Assembly (NCBI GenBank): GCA_017451385.1
Contig: JAFSPS010000011.1
Coordinates: forward strand, 124,001-188,000
Direction: 5' to 3'
DNA length: 64,000 nucleotides
Source of the DNA: Bacteroidales bacterium
GTDB lineage: Bacteria > Bacteroidota > Bacteroidia > Bacteroidales > P3
Shown: piece by piece, positions 41,774 to 51,135 of the stretch
Layout of the letters: the number at the start of each line of letters is the position of its first letter
Position numbering within the stretch: the first letter of the stretch is position 1
Position numbers and translations under genes: made by a program
Notes under the pieces: model-generated
What the model was told of the DNA's origin: nothing
The model's input: the letters and a program-made list of their open reading frames with translations, nothing else
Databases searched by the model: none

Positions 41774-43575
41774 ATACTACCAAGTTTATAATAGAAGTAT
41801 TAAAAAAGGGAAAAAGCATAGAGATAGAGGGTATAGGAACTTTCTATCCGCAGGATGTGGCAGCGCATCATGATGCAGAGAAAGGAGTGTTCTATCCGGA
41901 CCGCAAGAGCGTGGGGTTTACGTCAGAGACCAAAGGCGACGAGTATGTGATAGACGCTATGGCAAAGCATGACTGCGTGAGCCGCGATATAGCAGCGCGC
42001 ATGTGGAAAGGGTATGTCGATGCCTTGACGGCAAAGCTGAATGAGAAGGGGAGCCACAGCTTCGACGGGTTGGGCACATTGGTGCGTTGCGCCGATGGGT
42101 ATGTGTTCACCGCCGACCCGGGTCTTGACCTCTCCAATTCCAATGTACGACCGATAGACAACGTAAAAAAATATGATTCGTCTAATGCTGTTGACCCGTT
42201 TGCTGCTTTTGAGCAGAATATGACGCAAGTGGAGGCTGACGAGGTCATCCCGCAGAGGCCAGACCCCGTGGTGCCTGACGGATATGTGCCGGCACAGCAT
42301 ACGGAGAGTGCCCCAGTGGAAGAGAATCACAGCGATGAGCAAGCTTTGTCCACCGAGGCAGAGACGGAAGAGGCAGGTGCTGATAAGACGGTGGCAGAAG
42401 GTGCGACCACCGAGGCAGAGCCGGAAGAGGTAAGTGCTGATAAGACAGAGCCGGAAGATGCGACCACCGAGGCAGAGCCGGAAGGGACAAATACTACTGT
42501 GGTGGAATCAAATACGGATGACAATGACTATCCGGAAGTTGAACTCACAGCGGCAGAGGAAGAAAATGACAATCAAGGAATATCGAATGACACGACGGAT
42601 GACGACTCCGACGATGGTGTTGTCGTGATACGTCGTCGCAAGAGTCATACATGGTTGTGGATATTGCTTCTGTTCCTGCTGTTGCTCTTGGCCTGTGGCG
42701 CCTATTTCTACTTTGTGTATCGTCCGGCGCATGGAGGCACTGTGGAGAGTGCTTTCAACGACCTGAAAGGTATGATTACGAATAATGAGGCAGCCCCTGC
42801 AGAAGAAGATGAGGCTGAGGCAGTGTCGATGCCTGAGGTGCCTACGGGGCGTCTGATTCTCGACGACAAGGCGATGATATATACATTCAGCTCAAATCTG
42901 ATTGAGTATAGCGATTCGGATAAGGAACGCGACACGCGTGCTGTATGCCAGTATCTTAATGACTACGTTAGTCGCTATCTGGCACAGCGTAATTACAGCA
43001 ATGCAAAGACGCCCATGATGGACCGTATAGCAAGTTACGCGAAAGGACGCTTCGACGAGCTTTATAACCCTGATGTGTTCTATGCTGACCGTTTTGTCGA
43101 TAGGTCGGGAGACTATATCCACGATTACATATATGACGAACTCAAGGCTCGTCGTGAGTATAACAGCATAGTGAAGGTGCGTGGCGAGTTGATGGACAAC
43201 ATGTTGCTGGGTCGTCTGCTGGACGAGTTGGTGGAGCAACTTGGCATACAGCCCGACGTGCGGCACGAGGTGGCTGCCGCTCCTGCCGTGCCTGCTAATG
43301 TGAAGCCCAAGCCCGTTGCTGTTGAGCCTATGGCACAGACAGTAAAAGCGTCGAAGCAAGGCTATGACATCGTGGCGGGATTTTTCACTAACAAAGCCTC
43401 AGCTAACCGGTTGGCCAACATATTGAAGAAACAGGGATGTGATGCCTACATCATAGACAAGCAGGGCTTATACTTCGTCAGCATGGGTAGTGCGCCAACG
43501 CAGACAGCCGCCGAAGCACTGTTCAAACATATCCAGAGCTGGTATGATGGTGATATCGTGATACGCAAACTCTAA
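41770..43575 (+). CDS. HU-like/SPOR-domain membrane protein
   Basis: A 601-residue protein. Residues 1-110 match the HU-CCDC81-type DNA-binding domains of Bacteroidota (FIIEVLKKGKSIEIEGIGTF, YVDALTAKLNEKGSHSFDGLGTL). An acidic repeat-rich linker follows (three 19-residue units at about 195-240). One membrane helix lies at ~293-313 (WLWILLLFLLLLLACGAYFYF), after the basic RRRKSH. The C-terminal SPOR domain (~530-601: YDIVAGFFTNKASANRLANI, GCDAYIIDKQGLYFVSMGS) binds denuded peptidoglycan at division septa in known cases. The order suggests a cytosolic HU part and a periplasmic SPOR part. It is translationally coupled to kdsB. Confidence 0.87.
   Translation: MNTTKFIIEVLKKGKSIEIEGIGTFYPQDVAAHHDAEKGVFYPDRKSVGFTSETKGDEYVIDAMAKHDCVSRDIAARMWKGYVDALTAKLNEKGSHSFDGLGTLVRCADGYVFTADPGLDLSNSNVRPIDNVKKYDSSNAVDPFAAFEQNMTQVEADEVIPQRPDPVVPDGYVPAQHTESAPVEENHSDEQALSTEAETEEAGADKTVAEGATTEAEPEEVSADKTEPEDATTEAEPEGTNTTVVESNTDDNDYPEVELTAAEEENDNQGISNDTTDDDSDDGVVVIRRRKSHTWLWILLLFLLLLLACGAYFYFVYRPAHGGTVESAFNDLKGMITNNEAAPAEEDEAEAVSMPEVPTGRLILDDKAMIYTFSSNLIEYSDSDKERDTRAVCQYLNDYVSRYLAQRNYSNAKTPMMDRIASYAKGRFDELYNPDVFYADRFVDRSGDYIHDYIYDELKARREYNSIVKVRGELMDNMLLGRLLDELVEQLGIQPDVRHEVAAAPAVPANVKPKPVAVEPMAQTVKASKQGYDIVAGFFTNKASANRLANILKKQGCDAYIIDKQGLYFVSMGSAPTQTAAEALFKHIQSWYDGDIVIRKL
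42351..42490 (+). repeat. 57-base coding repeat, about 2.5 units
   Basis: Units start at about 42354, 42411 and 42468, each 57 bases, encoding versions of TEAEPEEVSADKTEPEDA. They make the acidic linker of the HU/SPOR protein. Confidence 0.8.
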
Positions 43576-43621
43576 GAGCAACGACATACTGCATCCAAAC
43601 TCGCTAACACTACACGCTACT

Positions 43622-44287
43622 ATGGGACACCACAAACTGGAACGTTTTGCAGAGAACCTGACTTTCCCAAACCTTTTTCAAGTATCGTTCGAGATGCTAC
43701 GCCATGAGGGTTTTGCATACAAAGGACGATGGAACGAATACTTTGGGAACGACAATCCCATCGTCTTGGAGCTTGGCTGTGGAAAGGGCGACTACACTGT
43801 GGCCTTAGCGCGTCAGCATGCCGAATGCAACTATATAGGGGTGGACATCAAGGGGGCGCGTTTGTGGCGTGGTGCCAAGACGGCAGTGGAAGAGAAAATG
43901 AGCAATGTGGCATTCATACGCACACGTATTGAGTTGATTGAGAGTTTCTTCTCCAAAGACGAGGTGAGCGAGATTTGGATAACATTCCCAGACCCGCAGC
44001 CGAAGAAGCCTATGAAGCGACTGACAAGTCCGCGATTTCTTGACCGCTATCGTTCTTTCATGAAGAAAGACAGCATCATTCACCTCAAGACCGACTCGCA
44101 GGAGCTCTATGAATACACGCTCAATGAAGTCTGTGGTGAGCAGGGCTTGCCCGTCTTGGTCCATACGGCAGACCTCTATAATTCAGATGTGCAGGGAGAA
44201 GCCCGTCTGACGCAGACCTTCTACGAGAAGATATGGCTCGGCGAAGGCAAGCCTATTACTTATATGCAATTTTCTATAAACAAATAA
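43622..44287 (+). CDS. trmB: tRNA (guanine-46-N7)-methyltransferase
   Basis: A 221-residue SAM enzyme that makes m7G46 in tRNA. The SAM motif LELGCGKGDYTVALA, the block YIGVDIKGARLWRGAKTA and the catalytic region ITFPDPQPKKPMKRLTSPRFLDRY are diagnostic. The end (EARLTQTFYEKIWLGEGKPITYMQF) is also typical. It follows the HU/SPOR gene by 46 bases and precedes the YebC gene by 22. Confidence 0.95.
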   Translation: MGHHKLERFAENLTFPNLFQVSFEMLRHEGFAYKGRWNEYFGNDNPIVLELGCGKGDYTVALARQHAECNYIGVDIKGARLWRGAKTAVEEKMSNVAFIRTRIELIESFFSKDEVSEIWITFPDPQPKKPMKRLTSPRFLDRYRSFMKKDSIIHLKTDSQELYEYTLNEVCGEQGLPVLVHTADLYNSDVQGEARLTQTFYEKIWLGEGKPITYMQFSINK

Positions 44288-44309
44288 TTTATCAAATAAT
44301 CATTCTATT

Positions 44310-45053
44310 ATGTCAGGTCACAATAAATGGTCTAAGATTAAGAGAGCCAAAGGTGCAGCTGATGCCAAGCGCTCCAAGCAGTATTCAAAGATTTTGAAGG
44401 AAGTAGCCGTTGCGGTACGCGAGAGTGGTCCGGACCCCGATAGCAACCCCCGTCTTCGTCTTTTGGTGCAGAATGCGCGCGGATGCAATATGCCAAAGGA
44501 CACCCTGATGCGCGCTATCAACAAAGCATCGGATAAGGATGCTGCCGTGCTGCAGGAGATAACCTTCGAGTGCCACGCCACGCATGGCATCGCTCTGTTT
44601 ATAGAGTGTCTCTCGGACAACAATATGCGCACTGTCGCTAACGTGCGTTCTATCATGAACAAGTTTGGCGGTACGATGGAGACCAATGGTTCGTTGAGCT
44701 TCTTGTTCACTCGCAAGGGTGTCTTCGTCATCCCCCGCAAAGCCGACATGGATGTCGAGGAGTTGGAGATGAACCTTATAGATGCGGGTCTCGAAGAGAT
44801 GGAAGTGGACGACGACTATCTGACCATATATACTGCCTACGAGGATTTCGGCAGCATGGTAAAAGCTCTGGAAGACATGAAGATAGAGTGCGAGAGTGCA
44901 GAGTTGCAGCGTATTCCTAACACCACGCGTTCTATCGACGAGGAGTCTATGCGCAAAGTACTTAAGGTTATCAACATGCTCGAGGAAGACGATGACGTCA
45001 CCAACGTGTTCCACGATATGGAGATACCCGATGATTTTGAAGAGGACGAATAG
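44310..45053 (+). CDS. YebC/PmpR-family protein
   Basis: A 247-residue protein of the YebC family. The start SGHNKWSKIKRAKGAADAKRSK and the block NPRLRLLVQNARGCNMPKDTLMRAI are hallmarks. An acidic C-terminus (EEDDDVTNVFHDMEIPDDFEEDE) ends it. The family has been described as transcriptional regulators and more recently linked to relief of ribosome stalling; which role applies here cannot be told. It lies between two RNA-modification genes, trmB and rsmI, and ends 6 bases before the latter. Confidence 0.94.
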   Translation: MSGHNKWSKIKRAKGAADAKRSKQYSKILKEVAVAVRESGPDPDSNPRLRLLVQNARGCNMPKDTLMRAINKASDKDAAVLQEITFECHATHGIALFIECLSDNNMRTVANVRSIMNKFGGTMETNGSLSFLFTRKGVFVIPRKADMDVEELEMNLIDAGLEEMEVDDDYLTIYTAYEDFGSMVKALEDMKIECESAELQRIPNTTRSIDEESMRKVLKVINMLEEDDDVTNVFHDMEIPDDFEEDE

Positions 45054-45059
45054 TCGGAA

Positions 45060-45731
45060 ATGAAACTATACCTTGTTCCAACCCCTGTTGGCAATCTTGG
45101 CGATATGACCTATCGTGCCGTCGAGGTGTTGAGAGGGGTTGACCTTATTCTTGCAGAGGATACCCGCACCTCGCGCGTGCTGATGCAGCATTATGATATC
45201 AGCACTCCGTTGCAGTCGTACCATATCTTCAATGAGCATCAGACACTTGATGGAGTCATTGGTAGATTGCAGTCGGGCATGGATATAGCCTTGGTGACTG
45301 ATGCTGGTACGCCCGGCATCAGCGACCCGGGCTTCCTGATAGTGCGCGAGGCTGTGAGGCAGGGGATAGAGGTGGAATGTCTGCCGGGTGCCACGGCGTT
45401 TGTGCCGGCATTGGTGGATTCGGCTCTGCCATGTGATAGGTTTGTCTTCGAAGGCTTTTTGCCTCACAAGAAAGGACGGCAGACGCGATTGCAAAGCCTT
45501 GCGGCTGAGACACGCACAACAGTTATCTACGAATCGCCACATAGGCTGGTCAAGTTGTTAGAACAGCTGATGGAGGTGGCGGAGGAAGAACGGCAGGTGT
45601 CGGTGTCGCGCGAGATAAGCAAGGTGCACGCTGAGACAGTACGTGGCTCGTTGAAGGAAGTGCATGACTATTTCGCATCAAAGGAGGTGCGAGGAGAGAT
45701 AGTCGTAGTGCTGGCAGGAATCGACAATTAG
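45060..45731 (+). CDS. rsmI: 16S rRNA (cytidine-1402-2'-O)-methyltransferase
   Basis: A 223-residue tetrapyrrole-methylase-fold enzyme that methylates the ribose of C1402 in the ribosomal P site. Signature blocks are LYLVPTPVGNLGDMTYRAVE, LAEDTRTSRVLMQHY, LVTDAGTPGISDPGFLIVR and CLPGATAFVPALVDSALP. Length is slightly short, lacking the C-terminal extension of the E. coli protein. It begins 6 bases after the YebC gene, so trmB-yebC-rsmI form one unit. Confidence 0.94.
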   Translation: MKLYLVPTPVGNLGDMTYRAVEVLRGVDLILAEDTRTSRVLMQHYDISTPLQSYHIFNEHQTLDGVIGRLQSGMDIALVTDAGTPGISDPGFLIVREAVRQGIEVECLPGATAFVPALVDSALPCDRFVFEGFLPHKKGRQTRLQSLAAETRTTVIYESPHRLVKLLEQLMEVAEEERQVSVSREISKVHAETVRGSLKEVHDYFASKEVRGEIVVVLAGIDN

Positions 45732-45770
45732 CATGGGTATATATAATAGAAAAAAACGCACAGAGTCATC

Positions 45771-47030
45771 GTGAAAACCAACAATAACAATAAGAGTAAC
45801 ATAGACAAAGCGTCATCCGTTTCGATGGGGTGGCTGTGGCTTTATGTCGTGTCGGTATTCCTTTTTCTTTTTGTCGGTTGTTGTAAGGATGACGATAGTG
45901 CGGCGCGTGAGCCAGAGCAGAGAGGAGGAGAGCCTGTGCCGGAAGAGCCTACGGATAATGATACAATAGTGCCGTTGCCGCCAGCCACGGATACGGCGGT
46001 ATGGGGCAAGGGTAGTGCTGACGACCCGTACAGAGTGCGGACGGCAGAAGAGTGGAACAGGCTTATGGCTCTGCATGGTGGCGACAGAAACGCCTTTTTC
46101 AGATTGGCGACAGATTTTACTCTCGGTAATCCGATGGTGTGCGACACCTTCTGCGGGCATCTTGACGGAAACAATATGGAGGTACGGCTTGCCAATCGTT
46201 CGTTATTCAAGGTGTTGAACGGAGGCGTAATAGAAAATGTTATCCTGAATGGTGCTGTCAGTCAGTTGAATAGCGATAACGTGATGAAGATAGAGACATC
46301 AGGGGGATATAATTTATACTTTGGAGGTCTTGTTTGTGTCTCGGACAATAATGCCGTCATAAAAAATTGTGTAAGCAAGATGGATTACGACATACAGGCG
46401 GAATACGGCGTGACCCTTGCCCCAATATGCGGGCTGATGCTGTCGGGGACAGTTGATGAGTGCTCATCAGTGGGAGATATAGCAGTCAGTTCTTCGCGTC
46501 AAAATATCATTGGCGGCATCGTGGCGGAGATGCGTGGTGCTTCGTCAAAGTTGATAAACTGTATGCAGGTGGGGAGGATAGCGGTTGATTCCTATGGCGA
46601 TTTCGCGGGAATAGTTTCCGTTGTGTATGACGGTAGCGTCTTGAATTGCTGCACGCGCGCTATCATGAATACGGAACATTCGAGTAGCAATTCGGGCGGC
46701 GTTGTGAGCTACTGTAATGGAGGAGTAATCGACAACTGTTATTTTGATGGATACCTGAGTGGCAAGCTGACATCATTGCTATGCTACAGAATCAACAACG
46801 GGGCGCAAATGAGATACTGCTATGCCCCGCAGACGGATGGATTAAAGCTGTGTGATAACAACTATGGGATAATCGAGTCTTGTGGCTATTTCCGTAATGG
46901 CACGCAACTGGAGGCTGTGGGCTATTACGGCTCAAACAATGTGATAGACGAACTCAATGCGAGGGCGGCAACATTGGAAGGTGCCAGACGTTGGGCATTG
47001 GTAGAAGGTAATGTTGCCATAGTGAAATGA
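45771..47030 (+). CDS. Lipoprotein with GLUG-like beta-helix repeats
   Basis: A 419-residue predicted lipoprotein that starts with GTG at 45771 (MKTNNNNKSNIDKASS) and has hydrophobic core WLWLYVVSVFLFLFVGC with the lipobox at about 34-37. An in-frame ATG at 45825 would also keep the hydrophobic core but lose most of the n-region. After an acidic Pro-rich linker comes a GKGSADDPYRVRTAEEWNRL block and then short repeats such as IENVILNGAV, IKNCVSKMD and IDNCYFDGYLSG. These resemble GLUG or parallel beta-helix repeats of surface adhesin-like proteins. Function unknown. It precedes lon by 38 bases. Confidence 0.75.
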   Translation: MKTNNNNKSNIDKASSVSMGWLWLYVVSVFLFLFVGCCKDDDSAAREPEQRGGEPVPEEPTDNDTIVPLPPATDTAVWGKGSADDPYRVRTAEEWNRLMALHGGDRNAFFRLATDFTLGNPMVCDTFCGHLDGNNMEVRLANRSLFKVLNGGVIENVILNGAVSQLNSDNVMKIETSGGYNLYFGGLVCVSDNNAVIKNCVSKMDYDIQAEYGVTLAPICGLMLSGTVDECSSVGDIAVSSSRQNIIGGIVAEMRGASSKLINCMQVGRIAVDSYGDFAGIVSVVYDGSVLNCCTRAIMNTEHSSSNSGGVVSYCNGGVIDNCYFDGYLSGKLTSLLCYRINNGAQMRYCYAPQTDGLKLCDNNYGIIESCGYFRNGTQLEAVGYYGSNNVIDELNARAATLEGARRWALVEGNVAIVK

Positions 47031-47068
47031 AAATGTGAGGGTGAGAAAATAATAAAGAAAGGATAAGA

Positions 47069-49498
47069 ATGAAACAATCAGATAAAGACATAGATTTGAT
47101 ATCGATGATGGCAGGACACGCAGAGTTTGTACCTGTTATATCAAAAGAGGACGAGGACATGCTCCTTAACGAGCCAAATGCGCCGGAGACGGTGCCCATC
47201 CTACCGATACGGCAGAATGTGCTGTTCCCCGGTGTCATACTGCCTATTGCCGCCAGCCGTCGCAAGTCGGTCAAACTCTTGCGGCAAGCAGAGCGCAACA
47301 ATGGTGTCATCGGTGTGCTGTCGCAGAACAACGACAAGGACGACCCTGAAGAGGGCGACCTTTATAGGCTCGGTGTCTTGGCGCATGTGCTGAAAGTTGT
47401 CGAGCTGCCAAACAATACGACAATGGCCATCGTACAGGGTACGACACGTTTTGTGCTGCAGGAGGTGGTGGAGACGGTGCCGTATATGGTGGGCTCCGTG
47501 TCGATGTCGCCGGAACATGAGATAGAGGATATGCGGCAGTTTAAGGCGGTGGCGCGCAGGGTGCGCAAACAATATGCCGAGATGCTGAAGGTGCGTCATG
47601 GTAGCGACAGCCTCTCGCCATCGATAAAAAATATAGGCAGTGACAAAATCCTTATAAACTTCATTGCCTCGCATATAGAACTCTCGACAGAAGACAAACT
47701 ATCGCTGTTGGGCTGTGACAGCTATGCTTCGCGAGCAGAATTGCTGATATCCTTTATGCTTGAAGATGAGGATTTCCATCGTGTGCAGAACGAGGTGGAG
47801 GGGCGTGCGCAGAAGGAGATGAACCGTCAGCAGCGCGAATACTACCTCAATCAGCAAATGCGTGTCATTCAGGATGAGCTTGGTGGTTCTACCAATGACA
47901 GAGATATTGACGACCTGCTGAAGCGGGCGGAGAAGAAAGAATGGGAAGAGTCGGTGAGAGCAACGTTTGACAAAGAGTTGGACAAGTTGCGCCACATGCA
48001 TCCGCAGTCGCCAGACTATACCGTGCAGCTGAACTATCTCGACCTGATGCTCGACCTGCCGTGGAACCATCTGACCAAAGACAACCTGAACATAGAACAT
48101 GCTCGCAATGTGCTCGATGCTGACCATTATGGCATCGAAAAGGTGAAAGAGCGTATTATAGAATACTTGGCTGTGCTGAGTCTGCGTAGCGACATGAAGT
48201 CGCCGATTATCTGCCTTGTGGGACCTCCGGGGACAGGTAAGACCTCGTTGGGCAAGAGCGTGGCGGCAGCATTAAACCGACAGTATGTGCGAGTTGCGTT
48301 GGGCGGTCTGCATGATGAGGCAGAGATACGCGGCCACCGTCGCACTTACATAGGTGCTATGCCGGGACGTATCATACAGTGTTTGAAAAGAGCCGGCAGC
48401 TCTAATCCCGTATTCATCCTCGACGAGATTGACAAGGTGCAGACCAACAGCATACAGGGCGACCCGACATCGGCCTTGCTGGAGGTGCTGGACCCAGAAC
48501 AGAATGTGGCCTTCCACGACAACTATCTCGACATAGATTATGATTTGTCAAAGGTGCTATTTATCGCAACAGCCAATACCCTCAGCACCATCCAGCCGGC
48601 ATTGCTTGACCGCATGGAGGTCATAGACATAAACGGCTATATTCTGGAAGAAAAGATAGAGATTGCCACACGCCATCTTGTGCCGCGTCAGCTGAAAGAG
48701 CATGGGATGCGTAAGAACGCCGTGACCTTCAGCAGCGACATACTTACGGAAATAATCAATAATCATACGCGCGAGAGCGGTGTGCGGCAGCTGGAGAAGG
48801 CTATAGCCAAGATTGTGCGACGTCGTGCGGTGAAGGTGGTTGCCGACAGGGAGAAAGGAGAGAAGAAGAGTATGCCTCGTGCTGTGTCGGCAGAGGAGAT
48901 ACGTGATGCCCTCGGACTGCCGATACACAACAGCGAGCATAGCGCTAAGGAGCCTCGCATAGGTGTGGTGACAGGTCTTGCATGGACGGCTGTTGGTGGC
49001 GAGATACTCTTCGTGGAGAGCAGCCTGAGCAAGGGGAAGGGGACGCTCACCATGACGGGTAACCTCGGCGATGTGATGAAGGAGTCTGCCACACTCGCTT
49101 TTGAGTACCTCAAAGCCAATGCGCAGCAGTTTGGCGTATCGCAGGAGTTGATAGAGAACAGCAATCTGCATGTCCATGTGCCAGAGGGTGCAACGCCAAA
49201 AGACGGTCCTTCGGCTGGCATAACGATGTTTGTCGCTATGCTTTCGGTGTTCACGCAACGCAAGGTGAAAAACAATGTCGCCATGACAGGAGAAATCACG
49301 CTGCGTGGCAGCGTCACCCCTGTGGGAGGAATAAAAGAAAAAATCCTTGCCGCTAAACGTGCAGGAATCACCGATATTATCCTTTGCGATGACAATCGTC
49401 GCGATATTGAGGATATAGAACAGCATTACCTTGAAGGGCTCTCATTCCATTATATTGACACTATGAGTGATGTGATACCGCTTGCTTTTGCGGACTGA
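47069..49498 (+). CDS. lon: ATP-dependent Lon protease
   Basis: An 809-residue cytosolic AAA+ protease that degrades misfolded and regulatory proteins. The N-terminal substrate domain starts with ILPIRQNVLFPGVILPI. The AAA+ module has Walker A GPPGTGKTS near 385-393 and Walker B VFILDEIDK. The proteolytic Ser715 lies in PKDGPSAG and Lys758 in GGIKEKILAAKRAG, 43 residues apart as in E. coli Lon. Length is normal. No heat-shock element could be identified upstream. Confidence 0.97.
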   Translation: MKQSDKDIDLISMMAGHAEFVPVISKEDEDMLLNEPNAPETVPILPIRQNVLFPGVILPIAASRRKSVKLLRQAERNNGVIGVLSQNNDKDDPEEGDLYRLGVLAHVLKVVELPNNTTMAIVQGTTRFVLQEVVETVPYMVGSVSMSPEHEIEDMRQFKAVARRVRKQYAEMLKVRHGSDSLSPSIKNIGSDKILINFIASHIELSTEDKLSLLGCDSYASRAELLISFMLEDEDFHRVQNEVEGRAQKEMNRQQREYYLNQQMRVIQDELGGSTNDRDIDDLLKRAEKKEWEESVRATFDKELDKLRHMHPQSPDYTVQLNYLDLMLDLPWNHLTKDNLNIEHARNVLDADHYGIEKVKERIIEYLAVLSLRSDMKSPIICLVGPPGTGKTSLGKSVAAALNRQYVRVALGGLHDEAEIRGHRRTYIGAMPGRIIQCLKRAGSSNPVFILDEIDKVQTNSIQGDPTSALLEVLDPEQNVAFHDNYLDIDYDLSKVLFIATANTLSTIQPALLDRMEVIDINGYILEEKIEIATRHLVPRQLKEHGMRKNAVTFSSDILTEIINNHTRESGVRQLEKAIAKIVRRRAVKVVADREKGEKKSMPRAVSAEEIRDALGLPIHNSEHSAKEPRIGVVTGLAWTAVGGEILFVESSLSKGKGTLTMTGNLGDVMKESATLAFEYLKANAQQFGVSQELIENSNLHVHVPEGATPKDGPSAGITMFVAMLSVFTQRKVKNNVAMTGEITLRGSVTPVGGIKEKILAAKRAGITDIILCDDNRRDIEDIEQHYLEGLSFHYIDTMSDVIPLAFAD

Positions 49499-49596
49499 GT
49501 TTGGAGATAGGGGGCTTCGTGGCATTGAGGACTAAGCGTGGCGATGTCGTAACATAGTTGAAGAGTATCTGCATTATAAGTATAAATGAAAAAGAT

Positions 49597-51048
49597 ATGG
49601 CAAAGAACAATTTAAGATATATTCTGAGTCTTACTGTGATAGCTGTGGCATGTTGCTTCTGCAATGGTGGCAATGCCCAACGAGACGAATGGTTGAAGGC
49701 TCAGACTTTGGTTCGGTTGCCGTCGTCGGTACGCAACCTCTCGGTGGTTGATGGCAGGCTTTACTGCTATTCAGGCGGATTGCTTCTTTCTGCCACAATG
49801 ACTGCTGGTACAATATCTTCGCTTGCCGCTGATGCCGAGTATTATCAGTATGATTCGGATATAGATTATGTTACAAAGAATCCTCATACAGGACATGTCT
49901 TTTTTACCACGGTAGGTTCTAAAGGCAAGCACAAACTGTATGAGGTGATACCTCGTGAGGGACGTTCTCCCAAAATTCGCAGGGTGAGGATAGACGGGGT
50001 GAGCTCTGTGGACCACCCCACTTTTTCGCGTGATGGCAAGGTGATGTTGTTTTCATCCCCAGAGGGTGATTATGGAGGCTTTGACATATACTATAGTCGT
50101 CTGATGGATGATGAGAGTTGGACAGACGCGCTCACTATGGGGGCTTCGGTAAATAGCAGTGGCAACGAGATGTCACCATCTGTATGCGGCGACTATATGT
50201 TCTATTCCTCACTTGATACCAGCTATTCACATGCCAGACGCCTCTGTGCCTCGCTTATTTATGGCTCTTCGGCATCGGTCGAAAGTCCTTCTATAGGAGT
50301 TGGGAACAATCCTACGTTTGATTTGCCTTTGCCGTTCAATAGTGAAGCTGATGACATAGAGATAGCCTTCGACACGGTGGCAGGCCGTATCTTCATTGCT
50401 TCGGAGCGTGACGGAGAGCCTCAGATATATGTCTATGATGGCTCAATGCCTGTCGTGGTCGTCTCGGGCCGCGTAACGGATATAACGGATGCTGAGGCTT
50501 CGAATGTTGATGTTTCACTTTTTGACAATGGTTCACTCCTCTGTCGCACCAAGACAAATAGCGAGGGACGTTATCTAATGGTAGCACCACAAAACCGTTC
50601 GTTGACACTGTGGATGAGCAAGCCGGGGAATTTCGGTAGCTCCAAAGAGATAAGTACCGCACCAAGAGATGTTTACCATGCTATTCCTGAACTTGTTTTT
50701 GACGCGCGCCTTGACCGGCTGGAGATGGGTAAGGCGTTCTATATCTATGATGTCTTTGGTGGCGATGCCTCCATAGACATCTCGCAGCAGGGACGACAGT
50801 CGTTGCAGCGTATGATACGCTTCCTATCAGAAAATCCGCAGATAAAGGCCTCGATAGGCGTTACGAGCAGTATGAGTAATGACCAGTATTTTAATGACCT
50901 CGTAACGTCGCAACGTGTTAAAAACCTCCAGCAGTACCTCGGTGAGCAGTTGCCAAACAGCAAGGTAGAGGTATATGTGGAAGGCAACAGCTATACAGGT
51001 AATGCGCAAGGTGCGTTCAGCTCGCGCCTAAAAGTGCAACTTGACTGA
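49597..51048 (+). CDS. PD40 / carboxypeptidase-regulatory / OmpA-like domain protein
   Basis: A 483-residue exported protein. The ATG at 49597 gives a signal peptide (AKNNLRYILSLTVIAVACCF ... GNAQ). Residues ~40-260 form WD40-like PD40 strands (HPTFSRDGKVMLFSSPEGDY, GNEMSPSVCGDYMFYSS, GRIFIASERDGEPQIYV). A carboxypeptidase-regulatory-like domain (VSGRVTDITDAEASNVDVSL) lies at ~290-360 and an OmpA-like domain at ~385-483. The order resembles PorE of the type IX secretion system without its TPR part. In the OmpA domain the peptidoglycan-binding Asp is replaced (IGVTSSM) while the Arg of SQRVKNLQQYL remains. Confidence 0.8.
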   Translation: MAKNNLRYILSLTVIAVACCFCNGGNAQRDEWLKAQTLVRLPSSVRNLSVVDGRLYCYSGGLLLSATMTAGTISSLAADAEYYQYDSDIDYVTKNPHTGHVFFTTVGSKGKHKLYEVIPREGRSPKIRRVRIDGVSSVDHPTFSRDGKVMLFSSPEGDYGGFDIYYSRLMDDESWTDALTMGASVNSSGNEMSPSVCGDYMFYSSLDTSYSHARRLCASLIYGSSASVESPSIGVGNNPTFDLPLPFNSEADDIEIAFDTVAGRIFIASERDGEPQIYVYDGSMPVVVVSGRVTDITDAEASNVDVSLFDNGSLLCRTKTNSEGRYLMVAPQNRSLTLWMSKPGNFGSSKEISTAPRDVYHAIPELVFDARLDRLEMGKAFYIYDVFGGDASIDISQQGRQSLQRMIRFLSENPQIKASIGVTSSMSNDQYFNDLVTSQRVKNLQQYLGEQLPNSKVEVYVEGNSYTGNAQGAFSSRLKVQLD

Positions 51049-51087
51049 CGAACAAATAAAAATCTTTTCTTATTCGTTCTTTTTGTT

Positions 51088-51095
51088 TAACTTTG
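51088..51095 (+). promoter_or_regulatory. Candidate -7 element of glyA
   Basis: TAACTTTG fits TANNTTTG, 41 bases before the ATG. The expected -33 position reads TTTT instead of TTTG. Confidence 0.5.
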
Positions 51096-51135
51096 CTTTT
51101 TTAAGAATAAGTATAACACTTTAATAAATATTGAT

